Assembly (NCBI GenBank): GCA_937995515.1
Contig: CALKJZ010000024.1
Location: 19,159 to 83,158 of the forward strand
Reading direction: 5' to 3'
Length of the DNA stretch: 64,000 nucleotides
Origin: an uncultured Sphingomonadaceae bacterium
GTDB lineage: Bacteria; Pseudomonadota; Alphaproteobacteria; Sphingomonadales; Sphingomonadaceae
Made by a program: the position numbers and the translations under genes. The notes under the pieces are model-generated. The model ran no database searches. It had not been told where the DNA came from and saw only the letters and a list, made by a program, of their open reading frames with translations. Below, one piece after another: positions 25,169-36,066 of this stretch (its first letter is position 1; each line of letters begins with the position of its first letter).

Positions 25169-26413
25169 ATGGCAACCGCACCGCACGAGCAAGAGGCACA
25201 TCTTCCGATCACGCTTGCCGATATCGAGGCGGCGGCCGATGCGATTCGCGGCCAGGTGGTGGAGACGCCGACGCTCGAGAGCCGCACGCTTGGTGCGATG
25301 CTGGGCGCGCGGGTGTTCCTGAAGTTCGAGAACCTGCAGTTCACCGCCGCCTACAAGGAGCGCGGCGCGCTCAACAAGCTGCTGTCGCTTTCGGCCGAGG
25401 AGCGCGCGCGCGGCGTGATTGCCATGTCGGCCGGCAACCACGCCCAGGGGCTTGCCTATCACGCGCGCCGGCTCGGCGTTCCGGCCACGATCGTGATGCC
25501 GCGCCCCACGCCGCTCACCAAGGTGCAGCAGACCGAGAGCCACGAGGCACATGTGGTGCTGCACGGCGAGAGCCTCGAGGAGGCAACCGCCCACGCCATC
25601 CAGCTGGCCGACCGGCGGGGCCTGACCTTCGTGCACCCGTTCGACGACCCGAAGATCATGGCCGGGCAGGGCACGGTGGCGCTCGAGATGCTGGCGCAGC
25701 AGCCCGGGCTCGACACGCTGGTGATCCCGATCGGCGGCGGCGGGCTGATCTCCGGCTGCGCGGTGGCCGCACACGCGCTTCGCCCCGATCTCGAGGTGGT
25801 GGGCGTGCAGGCCGACCTCTACCCGTCGATGAAGGCGGCCGTCTGCGGCGAGCCGCTGCGCGGCGACGGCGAGACGCTGGCCGAGGGCATTGCCGTGAAG
25901 CAGCCCGGCAAGCTCACCATCCCCGTGGTGCAGCGGCACGTGGCGGAGATCCTGCTGGTTGCCGAGCGCGATATGGAGCGCGCGGTCGCGCTGTTGCTCG
26001 AGATCGAGAAGACGGTGGTGGAAGGGGCCGGCGCGGCAGGGCTTGCCGCCATGCTCGCCCACCCGCGCCGGTTCCGCGGCCGCAATGTCGGGCTGGTGCT
26101 GTGCGGCGGGAATATCGACACGCGCCTCCTTGCCAATGTGCTCCTGCGCGATCTGGCGCGCTCCGGCCGGCTGGCGCGGCTGCGCATCCGGCTGAAGGAC
26201 CGGCCCGGCCAGCTGTTCGGCGTGGCGCGCATCTTCAACGACCAGCACGTCAACATCCTCGAAGTCTCGCATCATCGCATCTTCACCGGCCTGCCGGCCA
26301 AGGGGCTCATCACGGACATCGAGTGCGAGACGAGGGGGCCCGAGCACCTCGACCGGCTGATCGAGGCGCTGCGCGGCGCCGGCTACGAGGTGAGCCGGGT
26401 GGAGATGGCCTGA
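25169..26413 (+). CDS. ilvA: Threonine ammonia-lyase
   Basis: A 414-residue PLP enzyme that deaminates threonine to 2-oxobutanoate for isoleucine synthesis. The PLP Lys63 is in TAAYKERGA, with MSAGNHAQGLAYHA and the glycine phosphate loop PIGGGGLISG. Residues ~330-414 form one ACT-like domain (DRPGQLFGVARIFNDQHVNI, AKGLITDIECETRG), as in the ~400-residue bacterial form with a single regulatory domain rather than the E. coli form with two. Feedback control by isoleucine or activation by valine or AMP is therefore possible but unproven. Its own promoter lies in the 80-nt gap shared with the amidohydrolase gene. Confidence 0.94.
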   Translation: MATAPHEQEAHLPITLADIEAAADAIRGQVVETPTLESRTLGAMLGARVFLKFENLQFTAAYKERGALNKLLSLSAEERARGVIAMSAGNHAQGLAYHARRLGVPATIVMPRPTPLTKVQQTESHEAHVVLHGESLEEATAHAIQLADRRGLTFVHPFDDPKIMAGQGTVALEMLAQQPGLDTLVIPIGGGGLISGCAVAAHALRPDLEVVGVQADLYPSMKAAVCGEPLRGDGETLAEGIAVKQPGKLTIPVVQRHVAEILLVAERDMERAVALLLEIEKTVVEGAGAAGLAAMLAHPRRFRGRNVGLVLCGGNIDTRLLANVLLRDLARSGRLARLRIRLKDRPGQLFGVARIFNDQHVNILEVSHHRIFTGLPAKGLITDIECETRGPEHLDRLIEALRGAGYEVSRVEMA

Positions 26414-26874
26414 CCGCCGCGCGGACGCGGCCGGCCGGGCCGTCCCCGGGCTTCTGCCATCCCCGCGCGGGCGGCCCACGCAAGAAGCGGCATTTCCGGG
26501 CGTAAAGGAAGCAGCCGCCGGCCACTCGGCCGGCACCAACATCCGCCAAGGCGGCACGAGGCGGCACGCCACGGGCCGATGCCGGCGATGCGGGAACGGA
26601 GCCGGCCCGGCCGTTTCGGGCGCGACCGCCTTGGCCATTGCGTGGCCCCCGCCGCTTGTGCATCATCCCGGGCGAAGACGCGGGGGAAGTCGGAAACGAG
26701 GGCTGGCGTGACGGCGATCGGGCGTGGAGAACGGGTCGTGGTGCCGCTCGGGGCGGCCGGCCCCGCGATGCGGCACCGAGCGATTCGGCACCGAGCGATG
26801 CGTCATCCGGCGCTGCGGCGCCGAGCGAGGCAGCGGCCCCGCGCCACGATCGCCCGCCTGGGGCCCGCGGGCGC
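26414..26874. other. 461-nt non-coding stretch with a hairpin and short direct repeats
   Basis: No gene is seen. A 7-bp GC stem-loop (GCCGGCC-ACTC-GGCCGGC, 26517-26534) about 100 nt after ilvA may help end transcription. Further on, the 14-nt word CGGCACCGAGCGAT occurs at 26771-26784 and 26786-26799, with a variant at 26817-26830, ahead of the arginyltransferase gene. The open frame running into that gene from 26638 is Arg/Gly-rich and looks non-coding. Confidence 0.5.
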
Positions 26875-27672
26875 ATGACCGACCAGCCGACCCGCTTCCC
26901 GCGGTTCTTCATCACGGCAGATGCGCCCTGCCCCTATCTGCCCGGGCGCACCGAGCGGAAGATCTTCGCCGAGCTTCGCGGGCGCGACGCGGCGCGCATG
27001 AGCGAAGGGCTCGGCCGGATCGGCTTCCGGCGCAGCCAGAATGTCGTCTACCGCCCGGCCTGCGAAGGCTGCTCGGCCTGCGTTTCGGTGCGGATCGTGG
27101 CGCGGGAGTTCGTGCCCACGGCCTCGCAGCGGCGGCTGCTGCGGCGCCACGCCGATCTCGACGTAGCCGCCGCCGACCCGTGGGCGACGGAGGAGCAGTT
27201 CGAGCTCCTGAAGGCCTATCTGCGCGCACGTCATCCCGGCGGCGGCATGGCGTCGATGGACGCCTACGACTTCGCCGAGATGATCGAGACCTCGCCGGTC
27301 GAGACGGTGGTGGTCGAGTATCGCGAACCGTCGACCGACGGGCGACCGGGCCGGCTGGTGGGCGCCTGCCTGACCGACAAGCAGTCCGACGGCCTGTCGA
27401 TGGTCTACAGCTTCTACGACACGGAGCGTCCGGGCCGCCCCGGCCTTGGCACATTCATCATCCTCGACCATGTGCTGCGCGCCGCCCAGGTGGGCCTGCC
27501 CTTCGTCTACCTTGGCTACTGGGTCAGCGGGTCGGCCCGGATGGACTACAAGCGCCGCTTCCACCCGCTGGAGGCGCTTTCGGCGCGCGGCTGGAGCCGG
27601 CTTCCGCAATGGCGGCCGGAGCCGGCCCAAGCCGAACCCGAGGCCACCCACGCCGCCCGCGCGGCGCTCTAG
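26875..27672 (+). CDS. bpt: Aspartate/glutamate leucyltransferase or arginyltransferase (N-degron pathway)
   Basis: A 265-residue Bpt/Ate-type aminoacyl-tRNA-protein transferase that adds an N-degron residue to acidic N-termini so that ClpAP degrades the protein. Family blocks: [41 protein letters not shown] (Cys cluster Cys-x2-Cys-x2-Cys within it), [27 protein letters not shown] and [20 protein letters not shown]. The length and motifs are complete. It is followed after 4 nt by ubiG, so the two may share a transcript. ATG 26875 was chosen because family homology starts right after it. Confidence 0.92.
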   Translation: MTDQPTRFPRFFITADAPCPYLPGRTERKIFAELRGRDAARMSEGLGRIGFRRSQNVVYRPACEGCSACVSVRIVAREFVPTASQRRLLRRHADLDVAAADPWATEEQFELLKAYLRARHPGGGMASMDAYDFAEMIETSPVETVVVEYREPSTDGRPGRLVGACLTDKQSDGLSMVYSFYDTERPGRPGLGTFIILDHVLRAAQVGLPFVYLGYWVSGSARMDYKRRFHPLEALSARGWSRLPQWRPEPAQAEPEATHAARAAL

Positions 27673-27676
27673 GCCC

Positions 27677-28480
27677 ATGGCGCCGGCATCCATGGCCTTG
27701 CCCGGGGCTGCATCGGGGGCTGCGGCCACAGTTGCGTCGGGGCGGACGGTCGACCGCGCCAATGTCGCGCTGTTCGGCACGCTGGCTGCAGGCTGGTGGG
27801 ATCCGGAAGGCCCCTCGCGGCTTCTCCACCGCATCAATCCGGTGCGGCTCTCGTTCCTGCGCGCGCGCGCTGCCGCGCACTTCGGCCGGCCGGCCAGCCG
27901 GCGGCATGCGCTTGTAGGTCTTGCCGCGCTCGATGTCGGCTGCGGCGGCGGGCTGGTCAGCGAGCCGCTGGCGCGCATGGGGGCAAGGGTGGTGGGCCTC
28001 GATGCCTCGGGCGAGGCGATCGCCGTCGCGCGCGACCATGCCCGGCTCGCAGGGCTTTCGATCGACTACCGCGAGGGCGAGGCGGAAACCCTCGCCGAGA
28101 CCATGCCACACGCTTTCGATCTCCTTACCTGCTTCGAGGTGATCGAGCATGTCGCCGACGTGCCGCTGTTCCTCGGCGCGCTCCACCGGCTGCTGAAGCC
28201 GGGAGGACTTCTCGTCTTCTCCACGCCCAACCGCACCGGCCTCTCGCACGCCGTGATGATCACCGGCGCCGAACGGCTCCTGCGCGCGCTGCCCAGGGGC
28301 GCGCACGACTGGAGCCGCTTTCTCACCCCGGCCGAACTCGCCCGGCATCTCGAGCGGGCCGGCTTCGACCTCGGCCCGATCGAGGGGCTCTCGTGGCGGC
28401 CGGGCCGGGGCTTCCACTTGTCGGACGACCTGCGCGTCAACTATTTTGGCTCGGCAGTGGCCCGGGAGAGGAGCTCATGA
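27677..28480 (+). CDS. ubiG: Ubiquinone biosynthesis O-methyltransferase UbiG
   Basis: A 267-residue class I methyltransferase catalysing both O-methylations of the ubiquinone ring. The SAM-binding motif I is LDVGCGGGLVSEPLARMGA and post-I is VVGLDASGEAIAVARDHA; FEVIEHVAD and LKPGGLLVFSTPNRT follow, all typical of UbiG. The N-terminal WWDPEGPSRLLHRINPVRLSF is also diagnostic. The final residues (ERSS) are encoded by the first copy of a 20-nt tandem duplication, which also supplies the stop. A second start at 27692 is possible. Confidence 0.94.
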   Translation: MAPASMALPGAASGAAATVASGRTVDRANVALFGTLAAGWWDPEGPSRLLHRINPVRLSFLRARAAAHFGRPASRRHALVGLAALDVGCGGGLVSEPLARMGARVVGLDASGEAIAVARDHARLAGLSIDYREGEAETLAETMPHAFDLLTCFEVIEHVADVPLFLGALHRLLKPGGLLVFSTPNRTGLSHAVMITGAERLLRALPRGAHDWSRFLTPAELARHLERAGFDLGPIEGLSWRPGRGFHLSDDLRVNYFGSAVARERSS

Positions 28481-28500
28481 CCCGGGAGAGGAGCTCATGA
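28461..28500 (+). repeat. Perfect 20-nt tandem duplication across the ubiG stop and VOC start
   Basis: The same 20 bases, containing a ribosome site GGGAGAGGAG and ATGA, stand side by side. Copy 1 holds the ubiG stop; copy 2 holds the ATG of the next gene at 28497. Copy 1 also offers an ATG (28477) that opens a 7-codon peptide, MTRERSS, ending at 28500. A single copy would have given an ordinary ATGA overlap of the two genes. Confidence 0.95.
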
Positions 28501-29033
28501 CGGAGATGGGGACAGACCGGCTGCGCGGCATTCACCACAGCGCGTTCCGCTGCCGCGACGCGGAGGAAACCCGCGCCTTCTACGAGGATGTGCTGGGGCT
28601 TCCGGTGGCCGCCGCCCTCGCCTTCGAGGCGGAACCGGGAAGCGGCAGGCCGCACCCCTATGTGCACATTTTCTTCCGCTTGCCCGACGGCAATTTCATC
28701 GCCTTCTTCGATGCACCCGATTCGGCCCGGCCTGAGCATTTCCTTCCCGCCCATGGCTTCGACCGCCACATCGCCTTCGAGGCGGGCTCCCTTGAGGCGC
28801 TGGCCGAGTGGAAGGCGCGGCTGGATGCCAGGGGCGTGAACAGCTTCGGGCCGATCGACCATGGCTTCGTCCGGTCGCTCTACATGTGGGATCCCAACGG
28901 CCTTCAGGTGGAGATCACCGCCCGCGTGCCCGACCATGATGCGATCCTCGCGCACGAGGAAGCGCAGGCGCGCGACATTCTTGCCGAGTGGACAAGGCGC
29001 ACGGCAGACGCAAAAGCCCGGTTGCGCGCATGA
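28497..29033 (+). CDS. VOC family (glyoxalase/bleomycin-resistance fold) protein
   Basis: A 178-residue protein with two vicinal-oxygen-chelate modules: GIHHSAFRCRDAEETRAFYEDVLGLP opens the first with the metal His, HIAFEAGSLEALAEWKARL gives a further His, and MWDPNGLQVEITARVP carries the metal Glu. These match ring-cleavage dioxygenase or glyoxalase-like metalloenzymes. The next gene, a hydrolase, overlaps by ATGA, and the two may act in sequence on one small substrate, as in meta-cleavage routes; that is inference. The ribosome site sits in the duplicated 20-mer. Confidence 0.85.
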   Translation: MTEMGTDRLRGIHHSAFRCRDAEETRAFYEDVLGLPVAAALAFEAEPGSGRPHPYVHIFFRLPDGNFIAFFDAPDSARPEHFLPAHGFDRHIAFEAGSLEALAEWKARLDARGVNSFGPIDHGFVRSLYMWDPNGLQVEITARVPDHDAILAHEEAQARDILAEWTRRTADAKARLRA

Positions 29034-30178
29034 GCGATTTCGAGCGGGTGCCGCTGCACCTCGTGTTCCGCGAGGAGGTGACGGTGCGCGACACCTATGG
29101 CGGGATCGCGGGCCTCGTCGCGCTCCAGGGCCATCTCCTGAAGCCGCCAACCCCGGCACGGACGCTCATCGTCTTCATGCACCCCATGGGCATCATGCAC
29201 TATCTGCCCATGCCGATGGGGCTTGCCGCGGCGGGCCTGCACTGCCTGACTGCGGTCTCGCGCTACCCCAACAATGATTCGGCGCTCATCATGGAGAAGG
29301 TGGCAGCCGATCTTGCCGCCTGGATGCGCCACGCGCGCACCGGGCTTGGCTACGAGAAGATCGTGCTGGCAGGCTGGTCGGGCGGCGGCTCGCTGTCGCT
29401 CTTCGTGCAGTCGCAGGCGGTCAGGCCGCGCATTGGCGCCACGCCGGCGGGAGACCCGGTCGACCTTGCGGACATCCCGCCCGCCGACGCGATGCTCCTG
29501 CTTGCGGCCCATGTGAGCCGCGCGGCGACGCTGACCGAGTGGCTCGACCCCTCGATCACCGACGAGGCCCGCCCGTTCGACCGCGCCGCCGAATGGAACC
29601 TCTATGCCGATCCGCCGCCGGCCCGGCCGCCCTATCCCGCCGACTGGGTGGCGGCGTTCCGCGCGCGGCAGGTGGCGCGCAACCGGCGCATCACCGAATG
29701 GGCGCAGGCGACGCTCGAGACCATCCGGCAGCAGGACGGCCCGCACGCCGAGCGGGCCTTTGTCGTCCACGGCACCATGGCCGACCCGCGCTGGCTTGAC
29801 CCTTCGATCGACCCGAACGACCGGGTGCCCGGCCGCTGCTATCTCGGCGACCCGCGCGCCATCAACGATGCCCCTGGCGGGCTTGCGCGCTTTTCCACGC
29901 TGCGCTCCTGGCTCTCGCAATGGGGGCTCGAGACGTCGCAGGCCGATGGCGTCGCCTGCGCGGCGGATTGCCATGTGCCGACGCTCGTCGTCTCCAACTC
30001 CGCCGACGACGCCTGCACGCCCAGCCACGCGCAGCGGCTGTTCGAGGCCGTGGCGGCACCCGACAAGACCCTCGCCACCATCCCGGGCGCCACCCACTAT
30101 TATGCGTTCCAGCCAGAGAAACTGGCGCAGGCCGTCGGCGTGGTGAAGGCCTGGCTCGGCGAACGCGGCCTGCTCTAG
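29030..30178 (+). CDS. Alpha/beta hydrolase
   Basis: A 382-residue alpha/beta-hydrolase. The oxyanion strand is LIVFMHPMGIMHYLPMP; the nucleophile elbow is VLAGWSGGGSLSLF (Gly-Trp-Ser-Gly-Gly). The acid is probably the Asp in VVSNSADDACTP and the base His is in IPGATHYYAFQ. An inserted cap region of ~120 residues (AEWNLYADPPPARPPYP) sits between the nucleophile and the acid. No signal peptide is present. It is coupled by ATGA to the VOC gene. The substrate, an ester or C-C bond, is not predictable. Confidence 0.87.
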   Translation: MSDFERVPLHLVFREEVTVRDTYGGIAGLVALQGHLLKPPTPARTLIVFMHPMGIMHYLPMPMGLAAAGLHCLTAVSRYPNNDSALIMEKVAADLAAWMRHARTGLGYEKIVLAGWSGGGSLSLFVQSQAVRPRIGATPAGDPVDLADIPPADAMLLLAAHVSRAATLTEWLDPSITDEARPFDRAAEWNLYADPPPARPPYPADWVAAFRARQVARNRRITEWAQATLETIRQQDGPHAERAFVVHGTMADPRWLDPSIDPNDRVPGRCYLGDPRAINDAPGGLARFSTLRSWLSQWGLETSQADGVACAADCHVPTLVVSNSADDACTPSHAQRLFEAVAAPDKTLATIPGATHYYAFQPEKLAQAVGVVKAWLGERGLL

Positions 30179-30556
30179 GCCCTCGTCTGGCGACCGGACG
30201 ACATGCCGCGCGCCCGCAATGGGCAGCGATGCCGACAGCGAGCAAGAGCACGCGCGCCATGGCCTCGGGGGCTCCCCTCTCGCCGGAAAGGTCGACCGCG
30301 TGGATCCGGCCGAGGGGAATGGGGAGGCTGCACGGCTCCGGCATCGCCTGCGCCGGCTTGTGGGCCGCTTGTGCGCGGCTGGCCTCGGCTTCGATCCGAT
30401 CCGACGCGGTGGCCGCCTGCGACCGGGGGAGGAGCGGGGCCTCGGCGGCATCGCGCTTGCGGATGACGTCTCCGGCATGATGGATGTGCTCGGCCGGGCG
30501 CGGGAGGGCGAGGCGCCAGTCGTCCAGCCAGCCGAATGGTCCGGCGCGGCGCCGTC
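30179..30556. other. 378-nt stretch between convergent genes with a doubtful open frame
   Basis: The region ends the VOC-hydrolase unit and lies before the convergent 3' end of lptA. A plus-strand frame from ATG 30219 has coding-like third-position GC and a plausible acidic start (MGSDADSEQEH), but it has no ribosome site and runs about 190 nt antisense into lptA. I do not count it as a gene. Confidence 0.4.
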
Positions 30557-31075
30557 TCAGTTCCGCCGCGCGGGCACCGTGAAGCGGCCCTGCACGCGGC
30601 CTGCGCCCTCGCCGCCGCCGGCGCGACCGTCGAGCGTCGAGCGGCCGGTATCGAGATCGATGACCAGCCGGTTGCCGCTCACCGAGGCCTCTGCGTTGGA
30701 CAGCCGCACATTGCCGATGAGCGTGATGAGGCGCTGCTCCACGTCGTAGATGGCAAAGCGCGCGCTGGCCTGCTCGGAGGGGCTGGTGAGCCGGACCGCG
30801 CCATCGGCGTCGAGCCGGCGGATCTCGGGATCGCCCGAACCCTGCCGCCGGTAAAGCACGCGGATCCGGTTGGACTGGAGGTTGAGCGCCCCCTGCTTCA
30901 CCCGCACATTGCCGGTGAAGATCGCCTGCGATTCCCGGTCGAGCACCTCGACCCTGTCGGCGTTCACATCGACGGGCGCGCGCGTGTCGTGGCCGCGGAG
31001 CGCCGAGCCGGCAATCGTCTGCGCCGCGGCAGGGCCTGCGACGAGCAGCAGCAGCAGGACCATCGCCTTCGGCAT
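30557..31075 (-). CDS. lptA: LPS transport periplasmic protein LptA
   Basis: A 172-residue LptA/OstA-fold protein that bridges LptC and LptD as part of the LPS transport bridge. It has a signal peptide (AMVLLLLLVAGPAAAQT) and then beta-jellyroll repeats with VNADRVEVLDRESQAIFTGNVRVKQG, typical of the family, and a basic tail (GRFTVPARRN). It overlaps lptC by 1 nt (ATGA-like TCAT junction). The usual next gene, lptB, does not follow; the neighbour is a convergent hydrolase. Confidence 0.93.
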   Translation of the reverse strand: MPKAMVLLLLLVAGPAAAQTIAGSALRGHDTRAPVDVNADRVEVLDRESQAIFTGNVRVKQGALNLQSNRIRVLYRRQGSGDPEIRRLDADGAVRLTSPSEQASARFAIYDVEQRLITLIGNVRLSNAEASVSGNRLVIDLDTGRSTLDGRAGGGEGAGRVQGRFTVPARRN

Positions 31076-31746
31076 CAGCCGCGCCTTCTGGCGGCGCGCG
31101 GGGCGATGCGCAAGGCGACGCCGCCTTCCATCACCACCTTCCGCCCCTCCACATCGGCGGCAAAGCTGTCGGCCCGGAAGGTGCCGAGCGGCACCTCGCC
31201 CATGACCGGCTCGGCGGTTCGCACGGTGCGGTCGTTAAGGCTCACCTCGATGCCCTGGCCATCGAGCGCGAAGCCGGATTCGCTGCGCACCTCGACCGGG
31301 CCGTCGATCAGGATCATCTGCGAGTCGAGATTGTAGCTGCCCGAAGGCGCCGTCACCGACGCGCGCCCGTCGGCGCGCAGGATCTCGGCCGAAAGCCCCG
31401 AGAGCCGCACCACCGGCACCGCGCTCGACGCCTGCACGGCGCGCCGGGCGCGAATCTCGAACGGCTCGCCGTTCTCGGTGGTGCCGCGGTAGCGCGCCTC
31501 CTCGACCAGCAGCCGCTCGCCGGCGGCCCCGGTATTGTCCTTCGACAGCAGAAAGCTGAACTCCTGCGTGGCCGCCAGCGGCAGCCACAGCAGGAGGAGC
31601 AGGAGCGCGAGCGCCGCGGCCGGCAGGCCCACCTTCAGGATCGCAACCCAGGTGTCGCGCGCGCTGCCGGGCATCATCGCGCGGCGGCGCGCCTCCCGCG
31701 CGGCCTCGGCGGCGGCCGATCGCTGCTGACCGGAAGCCGTCGCCAT
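31075..31746 (-). CDS. lptC: LPS export inner-membrane protein LptC
   Basis: A 223-residue LptC. A cytoplasmic N-terminus rich in Ala and Arg is followed by one transmembrane helix (residues ~36-55, VGLPAAALALLLLLLWLPLA) and a periplasmic beta-jellyroll of the LptC/DUF1239 type (LLVEEARYRGTTENGEPFEI, VTAPSGSYNL, MILIDGPVEVRS). It takes LPS from the LptBFG transporter and hands it to LptA. It begins 3 nt after the end of the RNase D gene, the common order rnd-lptC-lptA of Alphaproteobacteria. Confidence 0.92.
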   Translation of the reverse strand: MATASGQQRSAAAEAAREARRRAMMPGSARDTWVAILKVGLPAAALALLLLLLWLPLAATQEFSFLLSKDNTGAAGERLLVEEARYRGTTENGEPFEIRARRAVQASSAVPVVRLSGLSAEILRADGRASVTAPSGSYNLDSQMILIDGPVEVRSESGFALDGQGIEVSLNDRTVRTAEPVMGEVPLGTFRADSFAADVEGRKVVMEGGVALRIAPRAARRRG

Positions 31747-31749
31747 GGC

Positions 31750-32361
31750 TCAGCCGTGCGCGAAGATGTCGACCTCGGGCCAGCCGGCGAGATCGAGCTC
31801 GGCCCGCCAGGGCAGGAAGGCGAAACAGGCCTCGGCGAGCGCGGCCCGCCCCTCACGCGCCAGCCGCAGGTCGAGCTCCTCCTTCAGCCGGTGCAGGTAG
31901 CGCACGTCGCTTGCCGCATAATCCTTCTGCGCCTCGGACAGGTGGGGGGCGCCCCAGTCCGAGGATTGCTGCGCCTTGGAAATCTCGATGCCGAGCAGCT
32001 CACGCACGAGGTCCTTGAGCCCGTGCCGGTCGGTGTAGGTGCGCACGAGGAGGCTTGCGGTCCGGGTGCAGTAGACAGGCGTTGCCGTGATTCCGAGCCA
32101 GTGCCGGAGCACGGCGAGATCGAAGCGCGCGAAATGATAGAGTTTCAGCCGGGCCCGATCCTCGAGCACCGCCTTGAGGACAGGCGCATCGCGTCCGGGC
32201 AGGATCCGGACCAGATGCTCATCGCCCCGGCCGTCCGACAGCTGCACGAGGCACAGCCGGTCGCGCCGGGTGTTGAGGCCCATGGCCTCGGTATCGACGG
32301 CAACCGGCCCGGGGGCGAACAGGTCGCCGGGCAGATCGCCCTCATGCAGCAGCACAGCCAT
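31750..32361 (-). CDS. RNase D-like 3'-5' exonuclease
   Basis: A 203-residue DEDDy exonuclease of the short RNase D type, without an HRDC domain. ExoI is VAVDTEAMGL (Asp-x-Glu), ExoII is LKLYHFARFDLAVLRHWL with the Asp, and ExoIII is KDYAASDVRYLH with Tyr and Asp. It trims 3' ends of structured RNAs. It is the first gene of the leftward unit with lptC and lptA. Despite the location there is no known link to LPS export. Confidence 0.92.
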   Translation of the reverse strand: MAVLLHEGDLPGDLFAPGPVAVDTEAMGLNTRRDRLCLVQLSDGRGDEHLVRILPGRDAPVLKAVLEDRARLKLYHFARFDLAVLRHWLGITATPVYCTRTASLLVRTYTDRHGLKDLVRELLGIEISKAQQSSDWGAPHLSEAQKDYAASDVRYLHRLKEELDLRLAREGRAALAEACFAFLPWRAELDLAGWPEVDIFAHG

Positions 32362-32405
32362 GGCGCCGGCCTAGGCGAGGCGCGCCCGGCCGGCAACCGC
32401 GCGGA

Positions 32406-32516
32406 TCAGCCCTGCGACAGCCAGATGCCGACCAGCGCCGCATAGCCCGTGGCAAGGCCGGCAAGAAATGCCGCCCAGAGCCGCCACGGCGGCCGCGGAT
32501 ACCCCGCCCGTCGCAT
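32406..32516 (-). CDS. Small single-span membrane protein, 36 residues
   Basis: An ORF too short for standard gene finding. It encodes MRRAGYPRPPWRLW followed by one hydrophobic span (AAFLAGLATGYAALVGIWL) and a polar end. A basic N-terminus then one helix suggests a membrane peptide with its N-terminus inside. It lies between the RNase D and Nudix genes. No family is recognised and the ribosome site is weak, so this is a candidate. Confidence 0.4.
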   Translation of the reverse strand: MRRAGYPRPPWRLWAAFLAGLATGYAALVGIWLSQG

Positions 32517-32712
32517 GCCCGAGCCCTCCCGGTGTGTCCGACGGCTGCGCCCTTATCCACAGGCCGCGCGGGCGACAACCCCCGGCGCCGAGCTGCCGGC
32601 GCCGATTCTTGCGGGGCAGGCCCGGGATCCGCGCGGCGGCGCGCCGCCCCGGCCGGGCGGGTCTGCCGGGCTGGCCTTGCACGCAAGGGGCGAGCGCGGC
32701 ACGAGAGTTGCC

Positions 32713-33390
32713 ATGGACGCCCGGCCCCAGCGCCCGCGGGATGCCGCGACCCTCATCCTTGTGCGCCGCGACGGCCGGGCACCGCGCGTGCTGATGGGCC
32801 GGCGCTCGGGCGGGCACGACTTCATGCCGGGCAAGTGGGTCTTTCCCGGCGGGCGCATCCACCGGGCCGACTATGGGGTGCCGCTGGCAGCCGATCTTCC
32901 GCCCGAGACGGCCGCCGCACTTGCGCAAGGCCGCAGGCTCGCCCGGCAGGATGGGGCGCGCCTTGCGCGCGCGCTCGGCGCGGCCGCCGTTCGCGAGACG
33001 TTCGAGGAAACGGGGCTGATGCTGGGCCGGCCGGCCCCGTCCTGCCGGCGCATGCCGGCCGCCTTTTCGCCGATGCAGGCCTGCGGCCTTGCGCCCGATC
33101 TTTCCGGCCTTCGCTACGTGGCGCGCGCGATCACCCCGCCGGCCCGGCACCGCCGGTTCGATGCCCGTTTCCTCATGGCCGATGCCGCCGGCCTCGCCAG
33201 CCTCGAGCCCGCCGACAGCCGCGAACTCGCCGACGTTGGCTGGTTCACCCTTGCCGAGGCGGCACTGCTCGACCTGCCGACGGTCACCCGCGCCGTCATC
33301 GCGCTCCTCGGCGCGCATCTGGACGGCAGGGCTCCCGCCGAGCCGCCCTTCTGGCGCTGGACGCGAGGCGATCCCGGCTCGGCGCGCTAG
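32713..33390 (+). CDS. Nudix hydrolase
   Basis: A 225-residue Nudix enzyme. The Nudix box lies around residues 85-110: Gly then AAAVRETFEETGLMLG gives the RE-U-x-EE-x-GU core with the metal Glu residues. The N-terminus ATLILVRRDGRAPRVLMGRR and PGKWVFPGGRIHRADY agree. A C-terminal domain (WFTLAEAALLDLPTVTRAVIALL) fits the longer RNA-decapping or CoA-pyrophosphatase-like branch. The nucleoside-diphosphate substrate is unknown. It converges on the methionine synthase gene, 21 nt apart. Confidence 0.9.
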   Translation: MDARPQRPRDAATLILVRRDGRAPRVLMGRRSGGHDFMPGKWVFPGGRIHRADYGVPLAADLPPETAAALAQGRRLARQDGARLARALGAAAVRETFEETGLMLGRPAPSCRRMPAAFSPMQACGLAPDLSGLRYVARAITPPARHRRFDARFLMADAAGLASLEPADSRELADVGWFTLAEAALLDLPTVTRAVIALLGAHLDGRAPAEPPFWRWTRGDPGSAR

Positions 33391-33411
33391 GGCCCCGCGC
33401 CAGGGGACGGC

Positions 33412-36062
<2,651 letters not shown>

Positions 36063-36066
<4 letters not shown>

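Noticed and set aside
30219..30749. Plus-strand open frame of 176 codons
   Set aside because: It has a good third-position GC pattern at first but no ribosome site, and its last ~65 codons are plainly antisense to lptA.
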